Below are positions 23,290 through 31,672 of a DNA stretch of 33,349 nt, piece after piece (the first letter of the stretch is position 1; each line of letters begins with the position of its first letter). A model generated the notes under the pieces. That model saw nothing but the letters and a program-made list of their open reading frames with translations. It was not told the DNA's origin and did no database searches. The stretch comes from Aeromicrobium sp. CnD17-E. GTDB lineage: Bacteria > Actinomycetota > Actinomycetes > Propionibacteriales > Nocardioidaceae. Location: positions 1 through 33,349 of the forward strand of contig NZ_JAMXRU010000024.1 in the NCBI RefSeq assembly GCF_024124745.1, written 5' to 3'. Position numbers and translations under genes: made by a program.

Positions 23290-24404
23290 GCGCGCACCTC
23301 CTCGTCGCTGCTCTCGGCCTGCGCGGCATCGCGGGCGGCCACGCGCGAGGCGTGGGTGGGCGCGTCGGGGACCCCGGCGGGCCGGCGGGCCTCGAACTCC
23401 TTGCGCAGCGTGGGCAGCACCTCGCCGATCATGTCGATCTGGTGCAGCACCTCCTTCTGCGGGAGTCCGGCGTGGTCGACGAGGAAGAGCTGACGCTGGT
23501 AGTCGCCGAAGTAGTCGGCGAAGGTCAGCGTCTTCTCGATGAACTCCTGCGGGCTGCCGACGGTGAGCGGTGTCTGCGCGGTGAAGTCCTCCAGGCTCGG
23601 CCCGTGGCCGTAGACCGGCGCGTTGTCGAAGTAGGGGCGGAACTCGCGCATCGCGTCCTGGCTGTTCTTGCGCATGAACACCTGGCCGCCGAGCCCGACG
23701 ATCGCCTGCTCCGGCTCGCCGTGCCCGTAGTGGGCGTAGCGCTGCCGGTAGAAGTTGATCAGCCGGATGTAGTGCTCCTTGGGCCAGAAGATGTTGTTCG
23801 CGAAGTAGCCGTCGCCGTAGTAGGCGGCCAGCTCGGCCACCTCGGGGGTGCGGATCGACGCGTGCCAGACCATGGGCGGCACGCCGTCGAGGGGGCGCGG
23901 CGTGGCGGTGAAGCCGCGCAGCGGCGTGCGGAAGCGGCCCTCCCAGTCGACGACGTCCTCGTCCCACAGGCGACGCAGGAGCTGGTAGTTCTCGACCGTG
24001 AGCTCGACGGCACGGGTTGGGTCCTGGCCGAACCACGAGTAGACGGGCGCGGAGTTGCCGCGCCCGAGCATGAGGTCGACGCGGCCGTCGGACAGGTGCT
24101 GCAGCACGGAGTAGTCCTCGGCCAGCCGGACCGGGTCGTTCGTCGTGATCTGCGCGATGGCCGTGGAGAACACGATGCGCTCGGTCTGCGCGGCCATGTA
24201 GGCCATGAGCGTGGTCGGCGACGTCGTCACGAAGGGCGGGTTGTGCTGCTGCCCGCTGGCGAAGACGTCGAGCCCGACCTCCTCGGTCTTCTTCGCGATC
24301 TCGACGAGCGCCTTGATGCGCGCGTTCTCCGTGGGCGTCGTCCCGTCGGTGGGGTCCTGGGTGACGTCGCCGACGGTGAAGATGCCGAACTGCATGCTGC
24401 TCAT
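23286..24404 (-). CDS. LLM-class flavin-dependent monooxygenase (CE1758-type)
   Basis: A 372-residue luciferase-like TIM-barrel monooxygenase. MQFGIFTVGDVTQDPTDGTT is the start of the CE1758 subfamily. Other core segments are GLDVFASGQQHNPPF, STAIAQITTNDPVRLAEDYS, SDGRVDLMLGRGNSAPVYSW and PPMVWHASIRTPEVAELAA. It uses reduced FMN and oxygen to oxidise an unknown substrate. The ATG at 24404 has AGGAGG about 5 nt upstream. It heads the two-gene operon with the FMN reductase. Confidence 0.92.
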   Translation of the reverse strand: MSSMQFGIFTVGDVTQDPTDGTTPTENARIKALVEIAKKTEEVGLDVFASGQQHNPPFVTTSPTTLMAYMAAQTERIVFSTAIAQITTNDPVRLAEDYSVLQHLSDGRVDLMLGRGNSAPVYSWFGQDPTRAVELTVENYQLLRRLWDEDVVDWEGRFRTPLRGFTATPRPLDGVPPMVWHASIRTPEVAELAAYYGDGYFANNIFWPKEHYIRLINFYRQRYAHYGHGEPEQAIVGLGGQVFMRKNSQDAMREFRPYFDNAPVYGHGPSLEDFTAQTPLTVGSPQEFIEKTLTFADYFGDYQRQLFLVDHAGLPQKEVLHQIDMIGEVLPTLRKEFEARRPAGVPDAPTHASRVAARDAAQAESSDEEVRA

Positions 24405-24432
24405 GGAAGCCTCCTGGTCCTCATGCTTGCAC

Positions 24433-24453
24433 CAACTAGTTCAACTTTCAACT
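24433..24453. promoter_or_regulatory. AT-rich promoter region with CAACT repeats upstream of the monooxygenase operon
   Basis: CAACT occurs at 24433-24437, 24442-24446 and 24449-24453, and AACTAGTT (24434-24441) is a perfect palindrome. On the minus strand these read as TTGAAA/TTGAAC -35-like hexamers about 35-50 bp before the ATG at 24404. This is probably the promoter and perhaps an operator; the regulator is not in the window. Confidence 0.4.
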
Positions 24454-24480
24454 TATTCCGCGGTGGCGCCGCGCACTGAC

Positions 24481-24498
24481 TCCCATGACCTCATGGGA
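24481..24498. terminator. Palindrome between tadA and the monooxygenase gene
   Basis: TCCCATGA, CC, TCATGGGA: perfect 8-bp arms. It could be an operator for the monooxygenase operon (77-94 bp upstream of its start) or a terminator for tadA. The 2-base spacer suits a DNA-binding dimer better than an RNA hairpin loop. Confidence 0.4.
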
Positions 24499-24564
24499 AC
24501 CAGCGCCCTGCACCCTGGACGGGACCACACCCCCGAACCCGGAGGAAGGGCACCGGGACGGCGC

Positions 24565-25035
24565 TCAGCGACGCTCGGCGAAGAAGGCGCGCAGGAGGGT
24601 GGACGACTCCGCCGCCAGCACGCCCGACGTCACCTCGGGGCGGTGATTGAGGCGACGGTCGCGCACGACGTCCCACAGGGACCCGACCGCCCCGGCCTTG
24701 TCGTCCCACGCCCCCAGCACGAGCCGACGGACCCGCGACGACACGATCGCGCCAGCGCACATCGTGCACGGCTCGAGCGTGACGACCAGCGTGCAGTCGT
24801 CGAGACGCCAGGTGCCGAGCCGCGACGACGCCGACCGGAGGGCCACCAGCTCCGCGTGACCGAGCGGGTCCTGGTCGCGCTCCCGCGTGTTGAAGCCCTC
24901 CCCCACGACCTCGCCCGCGGGGTCGAGCACGACCGCACCCACCGGCACGTCGTCGGCCGCGAGCGCCCGCTCTGCCAGCACGAGAGCGCGACGCATCGCC
25001 GCCACGTCGTCGACCCGCCCCACCCCGCTGCTCAC
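24565..25035 (-). CDS. tadA: tRNA adenosine(34) deaminase
   Basis: A 156-residue zinc deaminase. HAE (60-62) supplies a zinc ligand and the catalytic glutamate; PCTMC (89-93) supplies the two cysteine ligands. The TadA pattern is complete (MRRALVLAERAL, PVGAVVLD, FNTRERDQDPLGHAE, EPCTMCAGAIVSSRV, AFFAERR). It converts A34 to inosine in tRNA-Arg(ACG). The start is the GTG at 25035, with only AAGG upstream; the ATG codon 14 (24996) is an alternative. Directly upstream begins the inverted-repeat region, so its promoter may lie inside that. Confidence 0.93.
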   Translation of the reverse strand: MSSGVGRVDDVAAMRRALVLAERALAADDVPVGAVVLDPAGEVVGEGFNTRERDQDPLGHAELVALRSASSRLGTWRLDDCTLVVTLEPCTMCAGAIVSSRVRRLVLGAWDDKAGAVGSLWDVVRDRRLNHRPEVTSGVLAAESSTLLRAFFAERR

Positions 25036-25074
25036 GCCTTGATCGTCCCAGACGGGGCGGGGGTCGGTGGGGGT

Positions 25075-25198
25075 GCGCTGCCTGCGGGGGTCTGGCCTTG
25101 CTGCTGCGCTGCCTGCGGGGGTCTGGCCTTGCTGCTGCGCTGCCTGCGGGGGTCCCGACCTGCTGCTGCGCTGCCGCAGGGGGTCTGGGCTTGCTGCT
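25075..25198. repeat. 31-bp tandem repeats, left array
   Basis: Four 31-bp units at 25075-25105, 25106-25136, 25137-25167 and 25168-25198. The first two are identical; the next two differ by a few bases. A partial fifth begins at 25199. Each starts GCGCTGCC and ends TTGCTGCT or CTGCTGCT. There are no spacers, so it is not a CRISPR array. Confidence 0.9.
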
Positions 25199-25370
25199 GC
25201 GCTGCCTCGGCCTTCGCTGTGTCTGGTCTCCGCAAGGGCCTCGACCGGGCGGCTGGCACCTGCGCTGGTCTGGGGTCTCGGGCTGCGGCTTGGGCACGGG
25301 ATGGGCGCAAGGCTCTGCGTTTGCTACGGGATCCCGTCATGAACGCAGAGACTTTCGCGCCGACAGCCCG

Positions 25371-25426
25371 CTATCGGTGGATCCTCAACCGCAGAACGGC
25401 TTCTGCGGTTGCAGATCCACCGATAG
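25371..25426. repeat. Near-perfect 56-bp palindrome at the centre of the inverted duplication
   Basis: The arms 25371-25396 and 25401-25426 (26 bp each) match at 24 positions around the 4-base spacer CGGC. The perfect parts are CTATCGGTGGATC/GATCCACCGATAG and AACCGCAGAA/TTCTGCGGTT. It could form a stable hairpin or cruciform. Confidence 0.92.
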
Positions 25427-25584
25427 GACGCGCCAACGCAGAACGGTGGGTCAAGAACGCAGAAACGAGGAATCGTGCGTCACCCGAGAGCCCAGACCAA
25501 GCCCCGAGACCCGAAGTCACCCCCGGGCCCGCTGCCGGTCGAGGCTCTTTCGGAGGCCGCCCCCAGCGAATGCCGAGGCAGCGC

Positions 25585-25686
25585 ACCAGCAAGTACAGAC
25601 CCTGCGGCAGCGCACCAGCAAACCCAGACCCCCCGAGGCAGCGCAGCGGCAAGGACAGACCCCCCGCAACCAGCGCACCAGCAAGG
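25585..25686. repeat. 29-32-bp tandem repeats, right array (inverted relative to left)
   Basis: Units at 25585-25613 (29 bp), 25614-25644 (31 bp) and 25645-25676 (32 bp), plus a partial unit to 25686. They are the reverse complement of the left-array unit with more divergence: each begins ACCAGCAA or AGCGGCAA and ends CAGCGC. Confidence 0.85.
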
Positions 25687-25709
25687 TCACGACGACCGCC
25701 GGGAACGCC

Positions 25710-27218
25710 TCAGATCCCGTCCGCCAGCCGGTAGTACGCCGCATTCCAGCGCAGCTCCTGCAGGAAGCGATGGGGGGTGGTGTCGGCGTCGATGTGCACG
25801 AGCTCGGTCCGCAGGATCTCGGCGAGGTCGCGGAAGGCCTCGATGCCGACGGCGGTGGTGAGCACCGTGTGGTGCGGTCCGCCCGACATCAGCCACGCCT
25901 CGGCAGCCGTCGGGAGCGACGGGTGGGCCTGCCACACGGCGCACGCGACGGGCAGGTTCGGCAGGGGCGCGTCGGGCTCGACCAGCGTCACGTCGTTCGC
26001 GGTGAGCCGGAAGCGGTCGCCGAGGTCGGCCAGGCCGACCACGACCGCCTCGCCCGGGTCGGCGACGAAGCGCAGCCGCACGGGGTCCTCACGGTTGCCC
26101 ATGCTGAGCGGATGCGCCTCGGCCGACGGCCGCTGCGAGCTGATCGTCGGGCACACCTCGAGCATGTGCGCACCCAGCGACTTCTGGTTGCCGGGCTCGA
26201 GGTGGTACGTGTAGTCCTCCATGAACGACGTGCCGCCGGGCAGCCCCGCGGTCATCGTCTTGGTGGTGCGCACCAGCACCGACGTCTTCCAGTCGCCCTC
26301 GCCGCCGAAGCCGTAGCCGTCGGCCATGAGCCGCTGCACCGCGATGCCGGGCAGCTGTCGGAGCCCCCCGAGGTCCTCGAAGCTCGTCGTGAAGGCGCCG
26401 TAGCCGCCCTCCTCCAGGAAGCGGCGCAGCCCGACCTCGATCTGCGCGGCGTCGCGCAGCAGGTGGTGCCGGTCGGCGCCCGCGTGCAGGTCGGACGCGA
26501 CGTCGTACAGGTCCTCGTACTCCGCGACGACCTTGTCCACCGCGCCCGGCTCCACCGCGTCGACGACGTCGACGAGGTCGTTCACGCCGAACGTGTTCAC
26601 CGAGACGCCGAAGCGACGCTGCGCCTCGACCTTGTCGCCCTCGGTGACGGCGACGTCGCGCATGTTGTCGCCGAAGCGCGCGAGCCGCAGGGTCCGCACG
26701 TCCTGCGCCGCCGTGGCCGCCCGCACCCAGGTCGCGATCCGCGCGCCGACGCTCGGGTCGCTGACGTGGCCCGCCACGGTCTTGCGCGCCACCCCCAGGC
26801 GGGTCTGCACGAAGCCGAACTCGCGGTCGCCGTGCGCCGCCTGGTTGAGGTTCATGAAGTCCATGTCGATGGACTCCCAGGGGATGTCGCGGTGCCACTG
26901 CGTGTGCAGGTGCAGGAACGGCTTCTGCAGCGCGTCGAGACCCTGGATCCACATCTTCGCCGGGGAGAAGGTGTGCATCCACCCGATCAGCCCGACGCAC
27001 GCGTCGTCGGCGTTCGCCTCGAGCACGACCCGCCGGATCGCGTCGGCCGTGGTGAGCACGGGCTTCCACACGACGGGCACGGGGATCCGGTCGTCGCCGT
27101 CGACCATGGCGGCGACCTCGCGCGACTGCGACGCCACCTGCGCGAGCGTCTCCTCGCCGTAGAGGGACTGGCTGCCGGTCAGGAACCAGACCTCGCGCGT
27201 CTGCTGCTGGGTGCTCAT
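25710..27218 (-). CDS. araA: L-arabinose isomerase
   Basis: A 502-residue enzyme converting L-arabinose to L-ribulose, with Mn2+ as usual cofactor. It starts [16 protein letters not shown], the classic AraA start. [20 protein letters not shown] holds substrate contacts. The metal-ligand regions are [11 protein letters not shown] near 305, FMEDYTYH near 333, [10 protein letters not shown] near 350 and SGGPHHTV near 448, matching the spacing of the known Glu, Glu, His, His set. Full length for the family. The ATG at 27218 has GGGAGAG about 8 nt upstream. It is the last gene of the operon, 20 bp after araD. The inverted duplication follows its 3' end. Confidence 0.97.
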   Translation of the reverse strand: MSTQQQTREVWFLTGSQSLYGEETLAQVASQSREVAAMVDGDDRIPVPVVWKPVLTTADAIRRVVLEANADDACVGLIGWMHTFSPAKMWIQGLDALQKPFLHLHTQWHRDIPWESIDMDFMNLNQAAHGDREFGFVQTRLGVARKTVAGHVSDPSVGARIATWVRAATAAQDVRTLRLARFGDNMRDVAVTEGDKVEAQRRFGVSVNTFGVNDLVDVVDAVEPGAVDKVVAEYEDLYDVASDLHAGADRHHLLRDAAQIEVGLRRFLEEGGYGAFTTSFEDLGGLRQLPGIAVQRLMADGYGFGGEGDWKTSVLVRTTKTMTAGLPGGTSFMEDYTYHLEPGNQKSLGAHMLEVCPTISSQRPSAEAHPLSMGNREDPVRLRFVADPGEAVVVGLADLGDRFRLTANDVTLVEPDAPLPNLPVACAVWQAHPSLPTAAEAWLMSGGPHHTVLTTAVGIEAFRDLAEILRTELVHIDADTTPHRFLQELRWNAAYYRLADGI

Positions 27219-27238
27219 GCGGTGCTCTCCCTCGGGGC

Positions 27239-27913
27239 TCATTGGCCGTAGACGTTCTGGTAGCGGTCGAACAGGCTCGTCACCTGCTGCTCGGGGATCG
27301 GCACGGGCTCGCCGAGCTGGCGCGCCACGTGCACCGTGCGGGCGACGTCCTCGCACATGACGGCGGCCTTGACCGCGGCGCGGGCGTCCTTGCCGATGGT
27401 GAAGACGCCGTGGTTCTGCATGAGGACGGCCGGTGAGCGGCTGCCGCGCAGCGTCTCGACGATGCCGCGCCCGATCGAGTCGTCGCCGATCAGCGCGAAC
27501 GGCCCGACGGGGATCTCGCCGCCGAACTCGTCGGCCATCATCGTCAGCACGCACGGGATGGGCTCGGCGCGCGACGCCCACGCGGTCGCGTACGTGGAAT
27601 GGGTGTGCACGACCCCGCCGACGTGCGGCAGGTGCCGGTAGACGTAGGCCTGCGCGGCGGTGTCGGAGCTGGGGGCGAGGTCGCCCTCCTTGACCTGGCC
27701 GTCGAGGTCGCAGAGCACCATGTTGTCGGGCGTCAGGTCGTCGTAGGAGACGCCGCTCGGCTTGATCACCATGAGGTCGTGGCCGGGCACCCGCGCCGAC
27801 ACGTTGCCGGCCGTCCAGACGACGAGCTCGTAGCGGGTGAGCTCCGCGTGCAGCGCGCTCACCTGGGCGCGCAGCGTCCGCAGCGTCTCGGTGACGTCGG
27901 CGGTCACGGTCAT
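27239..27913 (-). CDS. araD: L-ribulose-5-phosphate 4-epimerase
   Basis: A 224-residue class II aldolase-fold epimerase giving D-xylulose 5-phosphate from L-ribulose 5-phosphate. [20 protein letters not shown] is the phosphate-binding start. [12 protein letters not shown] and [13 protein letters not shown] carry the Asp and the two zinc histidines, and MQNHGVF the third. The C-terminal [16 protein letters not shown] is near-invariant in AraD. The ATG at 27913 overlaps the araB stop by ATGA. Confidence 0.96.
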   Translation of the reverse strand: MTVTADVTETLRTLRAQVSALHAELTRYELVVWTAGNVSARVPGHDLMVIKPSGVSYDDLTPDNMVLCDLDGQVKEGDLAPSSDTAAQAYVYRHLPHVGGVVHTHSTYATAWASRAEPIPCVLTMMADEFGGEIPVGPFALIGDDSIGRGIVETLRGSRSPAVLMQNHGVFTIGKDARAAVKAAVMCEDVARTVHVARQLGEPVPIPEQQVTSLFDRYQNVYGQ

Positions 27914-29628
27914 GAGGCGTCCTTCCTGGTCCGGCGACGCCGTACGGCGTCGCGCCGCACCGCACGCAGGCGGTGCATCACGTCGTTGCCGCCCCGGCCG
28001 AAGTGGTCGTGCAGCGCGGTGTACTCGGCGAACAGGGCGTCGTACGCGAGCGCCGACTCCTCGTCCGGGACGAACACACCGCGCTGCACGGACCCCATGG
28101 CCTTCGCGGCGGCGCGTATGTCCGCGTACGCGCCGGCCGCGACGGCGGCATGGAGAGCAGAGCCCAGGGCTGGGCCCTGCTCGGACCCGACGACGGACAG
28201 CGGCAAGCGCGTCACGTCGGCGTAGACCTGCATGAGCAGGTGGTTCTTCGACAGCCCGCCGGCCACCACGAGCTCCTCGACGGGGACGCCGGAGGAGGTG
28301 AAGGCCTCGATGATGGTGCGGGTGCCGAAGGCCGTCGCCTCGATGAGGGCGCGGTACACGTCCTCCGGCCGGGTCGCGAGGGTCTGGCCGACGACGAGAC
28401 CCGAGAGCTCGTGGTCGACCAGCACGGAACGGTTGCCGCTGTGCCAGTCGAGCGCGACGAGCCCGTGCTCGCCGACCTCCTGCTCGGCGGCGAGGGCGGT
28501 GAGGTGCTCGTGCACGCTGCGGCCGGCGGCGGCCGCCTCGGCGTGCACGTAGGGCGGCACGCCGTGCTCGACGAACCACCCGAAGATGTCGCCGACGCCG
28601 CTCTGCCCGGCCTCGTAGCCCCAGCTCCCGGCCACGATGCCGCCGTCGACCACACCGCACATCCCGGGCACCTCGCGCAGCACCCCGGCGCTCATCACGT
28701 GGCACGTGGAGGTGCCCATGATGGCCACCATCTGGCCGTGGTCGACGGCCTGCGCGGCGGGGGCGCTGACGTGCGCGTCGACGTTGCCGACGGCCACCGC
28801 GATGCCCTCGGGCAACCCGGTCCATGCGGCGGCACGGGCGGACAGGGAGCCGGCGCGGTCGCCGAGCTGGCCGATCGGCTGCTCGACCTTGGTCTCGACG
28901 TAGTCGGCGAACGCCGGGTTGAGCGCTGCGAGGAAGTCGGCCGAGGGGTAGGCGCCGTCCTGCAGGACGCCCTTGTAGCCCGCGGAGCACGCGTTGCGCA
29001 CGTAGGCGCCGCACAGCTGCCAGACGATCCAGTCGGCCGCCTCGACCCACCGCTCCGTGCGGGCGTAGACGTCGGGGTCCTCCTCGAGCAGCTGCAGCCC
29101 CTTGGCCAGCTCCCACTCCGACGACAGCAGGCCGCCGTAGCGGGCGAGCCACGACTCCCCCCGCTGCTCGGCGAGCGCGTTGATGCGGTCGGCCTGCGCC
29201 TGGGCGGCGTGGTGCTTCCAGAGCTTGACGTAGGCGTGCGGCCGGTCGGCGTACCCGTCGACCTCGTTCAGCGGCGTGCCGTCGGCCCGGGTCGGGACCA
29301 TCGTGCAGGCGGTGAAGTCGGTGGCGATGCCGATCACGCGGCTCGGGTCGACGCCGGCGGCCTCGACCGCGGCGGGGACGGCGACCTGGAGCACCTCGCG
29401 GTAGTCCTGCGGCACCTGCAGCGCCCAGTCGGGCTCCAGCGCGACCTCGGCGCCACCGGTCAGGCTCGACGGCAGGCTCCGCTCCAGCACCGCGTGCCGG
29501 TAGGGGTGCACGGCCGAGCCCAGCTCGGTGCCGTCGGACACGCGCACCACGAGGGCGCGCCCCGAGAGTGTGCCGTAGTCGACGCCGACGACGTAGGCGT
29601 CGTCGTGGTCGTGCTGGTGCTCGCTCAT
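27910..29628 (-). CDS. araB: Ribulokinase
   Basis: A 572-residue FGGY-family kinase that phosphorylates L-ribulose. [19 protein letters not shown] at the N-terminus is the ATP phosphate loop of AraB, with the GTLSGR signature. [19 protein letters not shown] and [10 protein letters not shown] follow. The C-terminal ATPase lobe has [20 protein letters not shown]. Full length. It overlaps the LacI stop (29625-29628) and the araD start. Confidence 0.96.
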   Translation of the reverse strand: MSEHQHDHDDAYVVGVDYGTLSGRALVVRVSDGTELGSAVHPYRHAVLERSLPSSLTGGAEVALEPDWALQVPQDYREVLQVAVPAAVEAAGVDPSRVIGIATDFTACTMVPTRADGTPLNEVDGYADRPHAYVKLWKHHAAQAQADRINALAEQRGESWLARYGGLLSSEWELAKGLQLLEEDPDVYARTERWVEAADWIVWQLCGAYVRNACSAGYKGVLQDGAYPSADFLAALNPAFADYVETKVEQPIGQLGDRAGSLSARAAAWTGLPEGIAVAVGNVDAHVSAPAAQAVDHGQMVAIMGTSTCHVMSAGVLREVPGMCGVVDGGIVAGSWGYEAGQSGVGDIFGWFVEHGVPPYVHAEAAAAGRSVHEHLTALAAEQEVGEHGLVALDWHSGNRSVLVDHELSGLVVGQTLATRPEDVYRALIEATAFGTRTIIEAFTSSGVPVEELVVAGGLSKNHLLMQVYADVTRLPLSVVGSEQGPALGSALHAAVAAGAYADIRAAAKAMGSVQRGVFVPDEESALAYDALFAEYTALHDHFGRGGNDVMHRLRAVRRDAVRRRRTRKDAS

Positions 29629-30671
29629 CGCGCTCCTCCGGCGGGGCGGTCGCGCGGGACGCGCGGGGTGGTGCTGGCGCGGACCACGAGCGTGGGCTCC
29701 ACCAGCCGGTCGACGTCCTCGGTACCGCCGACGATGGCCGCGTGGAGCACCGCGATCGCCCGACGTCCGACCTCAGGGAAGTCCTGGTGCACGGTCGTCA
29801 GCGGCGGGATCAGGTAGCCCGCCTCGGGCGAGTCGTCGAAGCCGACGACGCTGACGTCGTCGGGCACCGACAGCCCCGACTCCTGCAGCGCGCGGAGCAC
29901 ACCGATCGCCATCTGGTCGTTGGCGACGAAGACGGCGTCGACGTCGCGCAGCACCGCGAGCTCGAGACCGAGCGCGTAGCCCCGCTCGGCCGTCCAGTCG
30001 CCCTCGAGCAGCGGCCCCGGCTGCAGGCCCGCCGCGGCGACGGTGTCGCTCCAGCCCTGGGCACGGGCCTCCGCCTCGGTCCAGCCGTGCGGTCCGCTCA
30101 CGTGGGCGATCCGGCGACGACCGAGGTCGACGAGGTGCTGGGTGGCGATGACGGCGCCTCGGTGCTGGTCGACCCCGACGGCGAACGTCGCCCGCGACAG
30201 GTCGCCCTCGACGACCACGAGCGGGACGCCCGGGTCGGACCGACGCACGAGGTCGAGGGCCTCGTGCTGCGCGGCGATCATGACGATGCCCTCGACGGAC
30301 TGGCGGCGCAGGTGGTCCACGGCGGCGGCGAGGCCGTCGGCGGTGATCGTCTTCAGCCCCACCGAGCCGGCGAAGTAGCCGGCCTCGCGTGCCGCCTCCT
30401 CGACCGTGCGGTGGATGCTGTTCGGCCCGTACAGCCCGGTCTCGGTGCTGATGATGCCGATGATCGACGACCGGCGGGTCACGAGCGTCCGCGCGGCCGT
30501 GTTGGGCCGGTAGTCGAGCTCCTCGATCGCGGCGAGCACCCGCTGCCGGGTGGCCTCGCCGACGTGCGGGAGCCCGTTGACGACCCGCGAGACGGTCTGG
30601 TGCGAGACCCCGGCGAGCGCGGCCACGTCGGCCATCACGGGGGTGCGGGACTGGTCGGGCCTGACGGTCAT
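29625..30671 (-). CDS. LacI-family transcriptional regulator
   Basis: A 348-residue regulator. The helix-turn-helix is at about 13-33 (MADVAALAGVSHQTVSRVVN), then the hinge VLAAIEELDYRPNTAARTLV and a periplasmic-binding-protein-like effector domain (HVSGPHGWTEAEARAQGW, DAVFVANDQMAIGVLRAL, VSVVGFDDSPEAGYLIPPL). It probably senses L-arabinose or an intermediate and represses the operon. Because it is encoded in the middle of that operon with ATGA overlaps on both sides, it would also control its own level. Its operator should lie upstream of the operon, outside the window. Confidence 0.9.
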   Translation of the reverse strand: MTVRPDQSRTPVMADVAALAGVSHQTVSRVVNGLPHVGEATRQRVLAAIEELDYRPNTAARTLVTRRSSIIGIISTETGLYGPNSIHRTVEEAAREAGYFAGSVGLKTITADGLAAAVDHLRRQSVEGIVMIAAQHEALDLVRRSDPGVPLVVVEGDLSRATFAVGVDQHRGAVIATQHLVDLGRRRIAHVSGPHGWTEAEARAQGWSDTVAAAGLQPGPLLEGDWTAERGYALGLELAVLRDVDAVFVANDQMAIGVLRALQESGLSVPDDVSVVGFDDSPEAGYLIPPLTTVHQDFPEVGRRAIAVLHAAIVGGTEDVDRLVEPTLVVRASTTPRVPRDRPAGGAR

Positions 30672-31672
30672 GCCTGCCTCCTGGTGAAGAAGCGCTGCAT
30701 GACGACGAACACCAGCAGGAGGACCCCGATCGAGATCTTGGTCCACCAGGAGCTCAGCGTGCCGTCGAAGGAGATGAACGTCTGGATGGTCCCCAGCACG
30801 AGCACCCCGAGCAGCGACCCCAGCACCATCCCACGTCCGCCGACGAGCAGCGTGCCGCCGATGACGACCGCGGCGATGGCGTCGAGCTCCATGCCGACCG
30901 CGTGCAGGCTGTAGCCGGAGAGCATGTAGAGCGAGAACAGCAGGCCGGCCAGGGCCGAGCAGAAGCCGCTCACGACGTAGACCCCGACCTTGACCCGCGC
31001 GACGCGCAGGCCCATGAGCAGCGCCGACGCCTCGCTGCCACCGACGGCGTAGACGGTGCGGCCGAAGCGGGTCAGGTGCAGCACCCAGGCGGCGACGGCC
31101 ACGACGCCGAGCGCGAGCAGCGCCGTCCACGTCACGTACACCCCGCCCGGCAGGGTCACGGTGCGGCTCGCGAGGTCGGTGAAGAACGGGTCGCGGATCG
31201 GGATCGACTCGACGTCGATCAGGTAGCAGAGCCCGCGGGCGAGGAACATGCCGGCGAGCGTCGCGATGAAGGGCTGGATGCCGAGGTAGTGGATCACCAC
31301 CCCGTGGAAGAGGCCGATCACGACACCGGTCGCGAGCACCGCGGCGATGGCGAGGCCCGGGTTCCAGCCGGCCTGCAGCGTCGACGCGGCCACCATGGTC
31401 GACAACGCGACGACCGAGCCGACGCTGAGGTCGATGCCGCCGGTGAGGATGACGAACGTCATGCCGACGGCCAGCACGATGAGGAACGCGTTGTCGACGA
31501 ACAGGTTGGCCACCACCTGCGGCGACGCGAACCCCTCGTAGCGGATCGACCCGAGGCCGAACATGCCCACGAAGACGGCGAGGGTGGCGACGACCGGCAG
31601 GTAGCGGTCGGGGGGCGTGAAGCCCTTGAGCCGGTCGATCGCCGAGCCGGCGGGGACGGTCGCGGTGGTCAT
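30668..31672 (-). CDS. Sugar ABC transporter permease (YjfF-like)
   Basis: A 334-residue permease of the ribose/xylose/galactofuranose (BPD_transp_2) type with about 8-10 membrane segments. The motif VGMTFVILTGGIDLSVGSVV is the family hallmark; GIQPFIATLAGMFLARGL and the EASALLMGLRVARVKVGVYV cytoplasmic loop also fit. It resembles E. coli YjfF, one of the two permeases of the galactofuranose importer. The ATG at 31672 overlaps the previous permease stop by ATGA. With AraBDA downstream, L-arabinose (perhaps the furanose form) is the expected substrate. Confidence 0.92.
   Translation of the reverse strand: MTTATVPAGSAIDRLKGFTPPDRYLPVVATLAVFVGMFGLGSIRYEGFASPQVVANLFVDNAFLIVLAVGMTFVILTGGIDLSVGSVVALSTMVAASTLQAGWNPGLAIAAVLATGVVIGLFHGVVIHYLGIQPFIATLAGMFLARGLCYLIDVESIPIRDPFFTDLASRTVTLPGGVYVTWTALLALGVVAVAAWVLHLTRFGRTVYAVGGSEASALLMGLRVARVKVGVYVVSGFCSALAGLLFSLYMLSGYSLHAVGMELDAIAAVVIGGTLLVGGRGMVLGSLLGVLVLGTIQTFISFDGTLSSWWTKISIGVLLLVFVVMQRFFTRRQA

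Larger units (their letters stand above)
25075..25686. repeat. Large imperfect inverted duplication between araA and tadA
   Basis: The two halves of this interval are reverse complements of each other with divergence. Anchor pairs are CCTCGACC (25239-25246) with GGTCGAGG (25537-25544), and TGCGCTGCCTCGGC (25198-25211) with GCCGAGGCAGCGCA (25572-25585). Both pairs keep a constant offset of 14 bp from the centre near 25398. The outer ends are 31-bp tandem arrays in opposite orientation; the centre is a 56-bp palindrome. The interval also holds the perfect 12-bp palindrome ACGGGATCCCGT (25326-25337) and AACGCAGA motifs at 25342, 25435 and 25456 and inverted at 25314. No convincing gene lies in 25036-25709. 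Confidence 0.8.

Noticed and set aside
25075-25198. CRISPR array
   Set aside because: The 31-bp units are directly adjacent with no spacers, and no cas gene is present.
25098-27251. Long plus-strand open frame (717 codons) antisense to araA
   Set aside because: High-GC shadow frame: AraA on the other strand is full length with its metal-ligand segments, and this frame has no recognisable motif.
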